Below, in pieces: positions 1-6,455 of a DNA stretch of 40,698 bases. A program made the position numbers and the translations under genes. The notes under the pieces are model-generated. The model made no database searches. It was given only the letters and a program-made list of their open reading frames with translations, and had not been told where the DNA came from. This DNA comes from a virus. Each line of letters opens with the position of its first letter. Position 1 is the first letter of the stretch. The DNA lies in the IMG/VR virus record IMGVR_UViG_3300043446_001021, positions 1 through 40,698 of that record; one strand, given 5' to 3'.

Positions 1-68
1 GCACTAGTATAGCTACCTGCTGTAACACCAGTACCAGTAATATTAGAACTATTAATTTTAACCTGCAT
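1..68 (-). CDS. Tail-fibre-like protein, N-terminal fragment (runs off the left edge)
   Basis: Only the first 22 codons lie inside the window. They begin MQVKINSSNITGTGVTAGSY, which resembles the start of the fibre at 2859-4142, where the stretch TTGVQAGSYTSA occurs after a similar lead. This suggests a further fibre with the same attachment end, so the adhesion array continues beyond the window. The start is three bases after the preceding stop, behind a GGGG-containing stretch that could act as a weak ribosome site. Its C-terminal content is unknown. Confidence 0.55.
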   Translation of the reverse strand, partial: MQVKINSSNITGTGVTAGSYTS

Positions 69-71
69 AGC

Positions 72-446
72 TTACCCCAAGTTGTTTTGTATTTCTGTCC
101 AAGCTAGTGTGTTTTCATCCCAAGTATACAGCTTGCCGTCTGCAGGCATAGGTGTTGGTGCTGTCCACAAACAGGTCGTTTCATCCAAAACCCAACTAGC
201 AAATGGTTTGGGTGGTATAAACGCGTCTAGCTGTAAATTGTAGGTATACCCAATACCGGCATAGTTTTTACGAAATGGAGTACCACCACTAACATGCACA
301 CCACCACTAGTATTATAACTAGTGCGCTTGCACAGTTGACCGCGTATATCACCATAGTGGCGTTCCCAGTCAAAGTTTGACTCATCTCGGCCTACAATTA
401 CCTCGGTTACTACATAATTTTCATCTAAAAAAGCATAATGTGCCAT
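72..446 (-). CDS. Small conserved phage protein, paralogue of the 1071-1445 gene
   Basis: This 124-residue protein has no function I can name. It is a clear paralogue of the 124-residue protein at 1071-1445: both start MAH(Y/F)A, both carry FRK(N/H)YAGIGYTY near the middle, followed by QLDAFIPPKP, and both end with a Trp-rich tail containing LDETTC. Similar small proteins sit among structural genes of environmental myoviruses and siphoviruses, from memory. No signal peptide or membrane segment is visible. The start has a good ribosome site: GAGGAA lies seven bases upstream and is embedded in the stop codon of the oxygenase gene, so translation is probably coupled. Fibre accessory or decoration protein is a guess from position only. 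Confidence 0.75.
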   Translation of the reverse strand: MAHYAFLDENYVVTEVIVGRDESNFDWERHYGDIRGQLCKRTSYNTSGGVHVSGGTPFRKNYAGIGYTYNLQLDAFIPPKPFASWVLDETTCLWTAPTPMPADGKLYTWDENTLAWTEIQNNLG

Positions 447-455
447 TGTAATTCC

Positions 456-1058
456 TCAAACAAATAGCTCTGTTAATTCGTGATTTAAGCCTAGGTTGCC
501 TACTGGAAAAGTATTAAAACTTAGGCTAATTCTTTGATGTGCAGAATCTGCTCGGTTTTCAACCATGTGCTCTAGGTGGCTAGGAAAAATAATTAATTGA
601 TTTGCTATGCTAGGAAACCACCAGCTTTCACTGTTGAACAGGTTCCACTGCTGTGGTGGAATACTAAGCTGCCTATAACCACCACGATAAAAGTATAGTT
701 TGTCTATGTTTGGGTCACTGGCGACATATAGCACGCAACTTATTAAGCTGTTAGGATGTGCATGCTTGTGGTGAAATTGTCCACTACTAGTATAATTTGC
801 CCAGCTTTGGGTTATGCGTAGTGTTAGACTGCTTGGTGGCTGATATACTTGCTGAAAATACTCGTCTGCTAGCAGTTGTAGCTGAGCTTTTAAATCGGCC
901 AATTCTGGTTGGTCTAGTATATAGTTATTCATACTACTAGTATTACCAACATTACTACGTTGTGGTGCACACTTAATAAAATCTAATTCACTAGAACTAA
1001 TTGGTTGTGGTAAGTCTACCAGTGCTACTGCTGTGGGAAAAAGTTGATTGATTTGCAT
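456..1058 (-). CDS. 2OG-Fe(II) oxygenase (putative hydroxylase)
   Basis: This 200-residue protein matches the pattern of phage 2-oxoglutarate and Fe(II)-dependent oxygenases (the family annotated as putative 2OG-Fe(II) oxygenase, TIGR02466-like). Visible landmarks are a His-rich segment FHHKHAHPNS at about residues 95-104 (iron-ligand candidates H99 and H101), the strand CVLYVAS, then FPSHLEHMV at about 159-166 (distal iron ligand probably H164), and QRISLSFN at about 175-182, whose Arg176 would bind 2-oxoglutarate. The family hydroxylates proteins or small molecules; the substrate here is unknown. The gene sits between two paralogous small proteins in a cluster that also encodes collagen-like fibres, so modification of a fibre is possible. 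The assignment to the superfamily is fairly secure; the role is inference. Confidence 0.82.
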   Translation of the reverse strand: MQINQLFPTAVALVDLPQPISSSELDFIKCAPQRSNVGNTSSMNNYILDQPELADLKAQLQLLADEYFQQVYQPPSSLTLRITQSWANYTSSGQFHHKHAHPNSLISCVLYVASDPNIDKLYFYRGGYRQLSIPPQQWNLFNSESWWFPSIANQLIIFPSHLEHMVENRADSAHQRISLSFNTFPVGNLGLNHELTELFV

Positions 1059-1070
1059 GAAAAATTATTA

Positions 1071-1445
1071 TTATGTTATACTATTAAATAAATCCCAGGA
1101 AATTGTAGATTCGTTCCACTGATAAATCTTATCATCTTGTGGGTAGGGCACTGGACTAATCCAGCGACAAGTAGTCTCATCTAAAATCCAGCTTGGATAA
1201 GGTTTAGGTGGTATGAATGCATCTAGTTGAGGATCATAAGTATAGCCTATGCCAGCATAATGTTTTCTAAAACTACTATTATAACTAGTTTGACGCCAAT
1301 TTGTATAGCCACCAGACCAAATAGTTAAAAAAGCTATACCCATAGCTTCGCTTTCATTACCACTAGAATCTAGTAATTCATTGTTATTTACAACATGAAC
1401 CTCTAGTACTTGATTATTACTATCTAATTTTGCAAAATGTGCCAT
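1071..1445 (-). CDS. Small conserved phage protein, paralogue of the 72-446 gene
   Basis: This is a 124-residue protein of unknown function. It shares with the 72-446 product the MAH start, the central FRKHYAGIGYTYDPQLDA core and the IPPKPYPSWILDETTC tail. The N-terminal third differs more: a loop reading NNELLDSSGNESEAMG is present here, and a GGVHVSGG loop is present in the other copy. The third-position bases of the shared core differ in many codons, so the duplication is old or the copies were acquired separately. The pair flanks the 2OG-Fe(II) oxygenase gene. It ends twelve bases before that gene's ATG. No catalytic motif was found. Confidence 0.75.
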   Translation of the reverse strand: MAHFAKLDSNNQVLEVHVVNNNELLDSSGNESEAMGIAFLTIWSGGYTNWRQTSYNSSFRKHYAGIGYTYDPQLDAFIPPKPYPSWILDETTCRWISPVPYPQDDKIYQWNESTISWDLFNSIT

Positions 1446-1451
1446 AATTTA

Positions 1452-2453
1452 TTACCAAGTTATGGATCCGTTCCCATTAAACGTATAAATTCTGTAACCG
1501 CCTGCTGTAGAAATACTTGGGCTACCTGTAGTTGATACAGGAGCTGCATAGGTGTCTAAATATCTTATAATTACCACACCAGAACCTCCTGCTCCACCAT
1601 AAACACCTACTGCTCCTGGTGAAAAAGCATAACCAGAAGCTCCTGAGCCACCATTTCCTCTATTAGAAGTTCCTGCAGATGCTGTTGTACCACTAGTACC
1701 AGTAGCTCTATCTCCACCAGGTCCACCTGCTGCGTATGTTACAGCAGTTCCAGTAATACTACTACTTACACCAGAACCACCAGGACTACCAGTATTATAT
1801 TGAGCACCGTCTCTATCTGTGCCCGCTGTGCCTGCTCCTCCACCACCAGATCCAGCTGTACCCGCCGAATTTCCTGAATTATTACCACCCCTATTGCCTT
1901 GTGAAGGAGTTGTAGCAGGAGTATTTCCTGCTCCTCCTAATGTACCACCTGGGGTTCCATCAGGAGCACCTCCTCCACTACCACCTGCAAGTGCTGTAAT
2001 AAAAACACTACTACTCCAACCGGCACCTCCGCCACCACCGTAAGCAGTAATATTATTAAAAACAGAATTTGCTCCGTTACTTCCCCTTGTTCCTTGACCA
2101 GGGCTGGATGCTCCTCCACCTACTGTAATCGTGTAAGTAATGCCAGATGTTACGCTAACTGATCCAGCAAGATAACCACCTGCACCACCACCACCTGCAC
2201 CTCTACTTCCTGCATTTGCTGATCCACCACTTCCGCCACCTGCTACTATTATATACTCAACTGAAGTAGGTGCATTAGAGGCACTACCTCCTAATACTGA
2301 GGTCCAGGCACTGCCATTATACACTTCTACAACAGTTGTTGAAGAATTCCAACGAACCATGCCAGTAGCTGCAGTTGGTCTTTGAGCTGTACTACCAACT
2401 GGAAGCTGTAAAAATCCAGTATCATTAATAGTTGTATTTTTAAGTGTAGCCAT
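1452..2453 (-). CDS. Glycine-rich tail-fibre/adhesin-like protein
   Basis: From the chosen start the protein has 333 residues. Residues 1-50 form a small module beginning MATLKNTTINDTGFLQLPVG and ending YNGSAW, which is duplicated in the neighbouring 56-residue gene. After a SAPTSVEYIIV strand comes a long Gly/Ser/Asn/Thr-rich region with many GGG, GGSG and GAGG runs and a closing GSGVVIIRY strand. This layout is that of glycine-rich phage fibre tips, in which glycine runs can pack as polyglycine-II helices and the loops between them bind the receptor. The start at 2453 is preferred over an upstream ATG at 2474 because it overlaps the previous stop as TAATG and aligns exactly with the paralogue's start. 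The receptor-binding role is inferred from composition. Confidence 0.75.
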   Translation of the reverse strand: MATLKNTTINDTGFLQLPVGSTAQRPTAATGMVRWNSSTTVVEVYNGSAWTSVLGGSASNAPTSVEYIIVAGGGSGGSANAGSRGAGGGGAGGYLAGSVSVTSGITYTITVGGGASSPGQGTRGSNGANSVFNNITAYGGGGGAGWSSSVFITALAGGSGGGAPDGTPGGTLGGAGNTPATTPSQGNRGGNNSGNSAGTAGSGGGGAGTAGTDRDGAQYNTGSPGGSGVSSSITGTAVTYAAGGPGGDRATGTSGTTASAGTSNRGNGGSGASGYAFSPGAVGVYGGAGGSGVVIIRYLDTYAAPVSTTGSPSISTAGGYRIYTFNGNGSITW

Positions 2454-2623
2454 TAGAACCCAAACCTTATCCAAGCACTGCCATTATATATTTCTAAGTA
2501 ACCTAGAGTAGTATTAAACCGCCACATTCCTGTGCTAGGTGAAACCGGACGCTGTGCTGTAGTGCCTACTGGAACTTGCAGGTATCCAGTGTCATCGATA
2601 GTTGTATTTTTTAATGTAGCCAT
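2453..2623 (-). CDS. 56-residue standalone copy of the fibre N-terminal module
   Basis: This small gene reads MATLKNTTIDDTGYLQVPVG at its start and ends NGSAWIRFGF. It is nearly the same as residues 1-50 of the next gene downstream, including the TTAQRP(V/T) and YNGSAW landmarks, but stops instead of continuing into a glycine-rich domain. The stop codon overlaps the next start (TAATG), so the two are translationally coupled. It may be a free capping or trimerising module of the fibre, or the remnant of a fibre whose distal part was lost by recombination. The coding nature is supported by conservation of the protein sequence between the two copies. Confidence 0.7.
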   Translation of the reverse strand: MATLKNTTIDDTGYLQVPVGTTAQRPVSPSTGMWRFNTTLGYLEIYNGSAWIRFGF

Positions 2624-2635
2624 AGTATACCCATA

Positions 2636-2869
2636 TTAAGTAGTTGCAAATACAATATTCCAAATATCTTTAACCATTTGTGGTTCTTGGGTAATGTCAG
2701 AATCAGCGTACAATCTATAGGAGTAGTTTTTAACTACAGGCAACAATTCGTCGTCAGGATCGTCTAGTGTAATTACAGTATCTACCCATAGGGTTTTAGG
2801 TTCTGCTATAGGCACTTGTGTGGCTTCAGTAAACCTAATTGCACGTATTTGCGTAGTTTTAGTTATCAT
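2636..2869 (-). CDS. Hypothetical protein, 77 residues
   Basis: I do not recognise this protein. It is short and acidic in the middle (DDPDDELLP), begins MITKTTQIRAIRFTEATQ and has no membrane segment or Cys/His motif. Its start lies inside the last codons of the S74 fibre gene (11-base overlap) and its end is followed after twelve bases by the 56-residue module gene. The tight packing and the lack of any competing frame support it being real. By position it could be a small fibre-associated protein or chaperone, but nothing in the sequence shows that. Confidence 0.6.
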   Translation of the reverse strand: MITKTTQIRAIRFTEATQVPIAEPKTLWVDTVITLDDPDDELLPVVKNYSYRLYADSDITQEPQMVKDIWNIVFATT

Positions 2870-4142
2870 TGTACTTGTCCTTTAACACCTTTAATTCCTC
2901 TGCAAGATTATTTACCTTTGTAGTTAACTCTTTTATAGCCTCAATAAACAATCCAGCAAAATTTCCATAAGCAACACCATATTCGTCGGTATCACTAGCA
3001 TAAGTAACTACCTCTGGTGTTATTAAGTCTACTTCTTGTGCTATTACACCTATTTCACGCTTATCTTGCAAGTTTTTAACAGGATTATCAATTTTGCTAT
3101 AGTAAACACCGCGCAGTTGATTTACTTTGGCTAGTGCACCGTCTATAGTAACAATATCTTTCTTTTTCCGCCTATCAGAAGCTTCTGTTATAGTGCTTGT
3201 TGTATATAAACTGCCACTAAGGTATACACTATAGGACGCACTAGTTGTGCTGCTGTTTAGGCCTATATAGCTGGTGTTATATGGGCTATATATTATCCAG
3301 TGTCCACTACTGCTGTCGTAGAGCCCGCAATCAGTATTATCTCGCCCCATCCAGGTAAAATCGTTGGTAATATTCCAACCTTGCCAACTGCCTACACCAG
3401 CACCATAAGTAGAAGCATTACCATAGCTAGCACCTGAGCTGCCTGCCGACCATAGGCCATAGCCTTTATCTTGAAAGTATAAGCCTGTATCGCCTTGGGG
3501 TCTAAACCAATTATTTGCATATACTGCACTTAATTGCGAACTACCATTTGGATTTAAATAATAACCTGTATCATTACTATCATAGAAAATTGGTGCGCGT
3601 ATATCGCCTGAAATAGTCAAAACACCAGTACTAGGATTCCAGGTTGCTTTTGAGGAACTAACGCGGGCATTTAATGTGCCAGTAGTAGCTGTGGCGAATA
3701 CTGGATAGTAAGTGCTATTAGTAGTTGTATCATCAGTAATAGTGCCACTGCCTGCAGCACCTGTAGCACCTGTGGTACCTTGACTGCCAGTAGCACCTGT
3801 AGTGCCTGTGGTACCTTGCACACCTTGAGTACCCTGTGCACCGTTAACACCTATAGTACCATTAGTGCCTGTAGTACCTTGCACACCTTGCACACCCTGT
3901 GCACCGTTAACACCTATAGTACCATTAGTGCCTGTTGTACCTTGAGTACCAGTAGTACCCTGCACACCTTGCGGCCCTGTAGTACCCTGTGCACCAGCTA
4001 GGCCCTGTGGACCGGTGTTAATAGCTCCATTACTAGCACTGGTAATTTGTCCACTTTCATTAACAGTAATATCTGCGCTGGTATAGCTGCCAGCTTGCAC
4101 ACCAGTGGTAGCTATAATCCTAGCTGGAATTTTTGTAACCAT
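2859..4142 (-). CDS. Collagen-like tail fibre with C-terminal S74 chaperone/autoprotease
   Basis: The protein has 427 residues. Residues 1-43 are a probable attachment end (MVTKIPARII... AGSYTSADITV). Residues 44-132 are Gly-X-Y triplets dominated by GTQ, GTT, GVQ and GAT. Residues about 135-315 form the receptor-facing middle, containing FYDSNDTGYYLNPNGSSQL, a motif frequent in phage fibres upstream of such chaperones. Residues about 318-427 are a peptidase S74 (intramolecular chaperone) domain: SDRRKKKDI with candidate catalytic Ser322 and Lys326 or Lys327, then GVIAQEV, and a C-terminal coiled coil. In this family the chaperone trimerises the fibre and cuts itself off just before the serine. 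AGGA lies six bases before the ATG. A shorter fibre of the same design as its neighbour. Confidence 0.88.
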   Translation of the reverse strand: MVTKIPARIIATTGVQAGSYTSADITVNESGQITSASNGAINTGPQGLAGAQGTTGPQGVQGTTGTQGTTGTNGTIGVNGAQGVQGVQGTTGTNGTIGVNGAQGTQGVQGTTGTTGATGSQGTTGATGAAGSGTITDDTTTNSTYYPVFATATTGTLNARVSSSKATWNPSTGVLTISGDIRAPIFYDSNDTGYYLNPNGSSQLSAVYANNWFRPQGDTGLYFQDKGYGLWSAGSSGASYGNASTYGAGVGSWQGWNITNDFTWMGRDNTDCGLYDSSSGHWIIYSPYNTSYIGLNSSTTSASYSVYLSGSLYTTSTITEASDRRKKKDIVTIDGALAKVNQLRGVYYSKIDNPVKNLQDKREIGVIAQEVDLITPEVVTYASDTDEYGVAYGNFAGLFIEAIKELTTKVNNLAEELKVLKDKYNDN

Positions 4143-4155
4143 GTTTTGTCCTAGT

Positions 4156-4386
4156 TTATGCAGCAGCTTGCTGTAGTGGTTCTAGATTTTGTGTGGTCCA
4201 CCAAGGTTTGGCTAGCATGATCCTGAGGTGTTCACGGTTGCGACTTAGACAATCTGCCCAATCACTGTCAGACATGCCAGTGGGTTTGCCATCCATGATC
4301 AGGTTCACCGAGTCCATCGCGGCACTGTAGTGGCGTGCAATTTCTTCGGCGGTGGGTTGCTCCACAGGGGTTGCGACTTCAGTCAT
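4156..4386 (-). CDS. Small fibre-associated protein, 76 residues
   Basis: This is a 76-residue protein starting MTEVATPVEQPTAEEIARHY and rich in Trp and Asp toward the C terminus (SDSDWADCLSRNREHL, KPWWTTQNLEPLQQAAA). It is probably all-helical with no membrane segment. I do not know its function, though comparable small proteins follow S74-type fibre genes in other phages, which suggests a fibre chaperone or accessory role. It starts two bases after the stop of the larger S74 fibre, with AGGAAA upstream. Its codons are visibly more GC-rich than those of the genes on its left, matching the fibre gene before it, so the two probably arrived as one cassette. Confidence 0.7.
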   Translation of the reverse strand: MTEVATPVEQPTAEEIARHYSAAMDSVNLIMDGKPTGMSDSDWADCLSRNREHLRIMLAKPWWTTQNLEPLQQAAA

Positions 4387-4388
4387 TT

Positions 4389-6446
4389 TCAGTTTCCTTT
4401 CAGGGTTGCAAGTTCGGCTTTCACCGAGTCGAGTTCGGATTTGAGTTCTTGGATGGCGGCAGTTAAAGTTGCCACAAGGAATGAGGTATCAACGCCTTGG
4501 TACTTGGGGTTGCCATCTTCATCCACGGCATCCTTCTCGCCAGTCACTGCCTGCGGACAGACTTCAGCAAGTTCGTGGGCGATGAAGCCCTCGCCATCAG
4601 AGCCGTCTGATTTCCACTTGTAGGTGCAAGGCTTGAGTGCAGCGACCTTAGCCAATGCACCAGTCATGGGTTGGATTTCTTCTTTCAGACGGTAGTCTGA
4701 TGATGTGTTGTAAGCAACGGCAGTTGTTCCGTTTTGCGAAATAGTACCAATGACGCTACCGGCGAATAGGAAGTCCGCGTAACCGTTGCCGCTTACTGTA
4801 CCCGAGGCGTGACCCACTTGAATTCGTGGGCCGCCGGTAGTTGACGGGCCAAGAATTCTGGTTCCAGCATTGGCCGTCGAAAAGTAATCGAAGCTAACAA
4901 CTGCATTGTTATCGACGACAATCCTCGGATTCCCATCCCCATCAGACAGCACGATGTAGTTGTTGAGAGTGCGGATGTCGAGGCCACCTTCGTTCCCGTT
5001 ATATGCGCCGAGGATGGTGTTTTTAGTACCAGTCGTTACAAGGTATCCCGCACCAAAACCCCCAGTATCACAGCCAATAAAAGTGTTACCACCACCTGTT
5101 GTGTTGTAACCTGCCCATATGCCAACAAAAGTGTTTCCACTGCTAGTGGAGTTTAAGCGCCCTGCCGCAGTGCCAACATAAGTGTTGTAAGAACCCGTTG
5201 TATTTGTATAGCCTGCTCCCCAGCCAATTGCCACAACCCCTGCCCCAGTTGTGTTGCTATACCCCGCTTGATAACCAACGGCTGTGTTTTCAGAGGCGGT
5301 GGTGTTGGCGTTTAGCGCGCTGTTACCAATAGCGGTATTGTACGAACCTGAAGCATTTTGCAATGAATTTAAACCTATTGCGGTGTTATAGCTTCCTGTT
5401 GCAAGCGACATTGACTGATAACCAAATGCCGCATTTTGTGTGCCAGTAGTGTTTGCTTTGCCAGCATAAGCACCCACAAAAGCATTGTAGTTTCCAGTTG
5501 TGTTTCCATAACCAGCTTGATAGCCTAAAGCGGTTATTTCAGCACCAGTCGTATTACTATACCCCGCCTGATAACCCACAGCGGTGTTGCTGTTGGCGGT
5601 GGTGTTGGAGTAGAGCGAACGAAAGCCAAGAGATGTATTGTTTGCGCCAGAACTATTGGCTTGCAAAGCATATTCACCAATGCCAGTGTTGCCACTACCC
5701 GTATTTGCGTTCAAAGCGCCATAGCCAACAGCAGTTACAGAGTCAGCGGTAGACATGGTTACACCAGCCGCCGCCCCAATAACTGTATTTCTTGCACCTG
5801 TCGTATTCGCCGCCAAAGCACTCGCACCCACCGCAGTGTTGGTGGCTACAGCGCCTGCGCCACGGCCTAGGGTAATACCATTAACACCAAGTTGCGCTCC
5901 GTCAAAGGTAAGCACACTACCGCTTGTCGCCACCTTGGAGGCGTTGAGGTACAAGACACCGTTGGCAGTGCCAGCAGTAAGTACAGGATTTGCACCTAGT
6001 GTTAGTACACTGGTAGTTTTGTTGTAGGTAAAATTACTGCTGCCAGCCAGTGTGCCCACATCATTAAACTGTACCTGCGTGTCACTGCCGCCGGGTCCCA
6101 ATTTACTTAAATCATCACTGTGCCAGGTTTCGCCACTGACCAGTTGAACACGTTGCAGTATACGCTGTGTGCCACTGACATCCAGCTTAATGACGACTAT
6201 GACCGGTGCGGTGTCACGATTGTACACACTAATAGACTTGATAGTACGTTTAACACCACTAGCAGGCGCAGCAACCAGGGTAACATCAGTGGTGCCATTG
6301 AGCTGTCCATCACTGCTTAATTCCGAAAAAGTATTATCGCTTGTATCAGCATAGGCCACTACAAAATCAGGATTACTAGTAGCTACGCTGCTGGCTAATA
6401 CAGCCTTAATACTCTTAGCGGTTGAATCTAAAACTATTATTTTCAT
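4389..6446 (-). CDS. Tail fibre with YadA-like head repeats and S74 chaperone
   Basis: The protein has 685 residues. Residues 1-115 form a beta-rich N-terminal attachment domain. A GPGGSDTQVQFND motif at about 117-129 opens a standard phage fibre linker. Residues about 195-480 are tandem repeats of the NTAVG(Y/A)xAL..NTTG type, as in trimeric autotransporter (YadA) heads, forming a left-handed beta-roll trimer. Residues about 580-685 are a peptidase S74 domain, SSDYRLKEEI with Ser583 and Lys588, followed by GFIAHEL and a helical tail. Self-cleavage before Ser583 would release the chaperone. Base composition is unusually GC-rich from about 6.3 kb down to the gene end (for example 35 G/C in the 60 bases at 4501-4560), unlike the AT-rich tail-tip genes, which suggests horizontal acquisition. 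Confidence 0.9.
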   Translation of the reverse strand: MKIIVLDSTAKSIKAVLASSVATSNPDFVVAYADTSDNTFSELSSDGQLNGTTDVTLVAAPASGVKRTIKSISVYNRDTAPVIVVIKLDVSGTQRILQRVQLVSGETWHSDDLSKLGPGGSDTQVQFNDVGTLAGSSNFTYNKTTSVLTLGANPVLTAGTANGVLYLNASKVATSGSVLTFDGAQLGVNGITLGRGAGAVATNTAVGASALAANTTGARNTVIGAAAGVTMSTADSVTAVGYGALNANTGSGNTGIGEYALQANSSGANNTSLGFRSLYSNTTANSNTAVGYQAGYSNTTGAEITALGYQAGYGNTTGNYNAFVGAYAGKANTTGTQNAAFGYQSMSLATGSYNTAIGLNSLQNASGSYNTAIGNSALNANTTASENTAVGYQAGYSNTTGAGVVAIGWGAGYTNTTGSYNTYVGTAAGRLNSTSSGNTFVGIWAGYNTTGGGNTFIGCDTGGFGAGYLVTTGTKNTILGAYNGNEGGLDIRTLNNYIVLSDGDGNPRIVVDNNAVVSFDYFSTANAGTRILGPSTTGGPRIQVGHASGTVSGNGYADFLFAGSVIGTISQNGTTAVAYNTSSDYRLKEEIQPMTGALAKVAALKPCTYKWKSDGSDGEGFIAHELAEVCPQAVTGEKDAVDEDGNPKYQGVDTSFLVATLTAAIQELKSELDSVKAELATLKGN

Positions 6447-6455
6447 GTAATAATC

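Noticed and set aside
456-6446. Diversity-generating retroelement acting on the fibre tips
   Set aside because: No reverse transcriptase and no template/variable repeat pair with adenine-biased differences was seen in this window.
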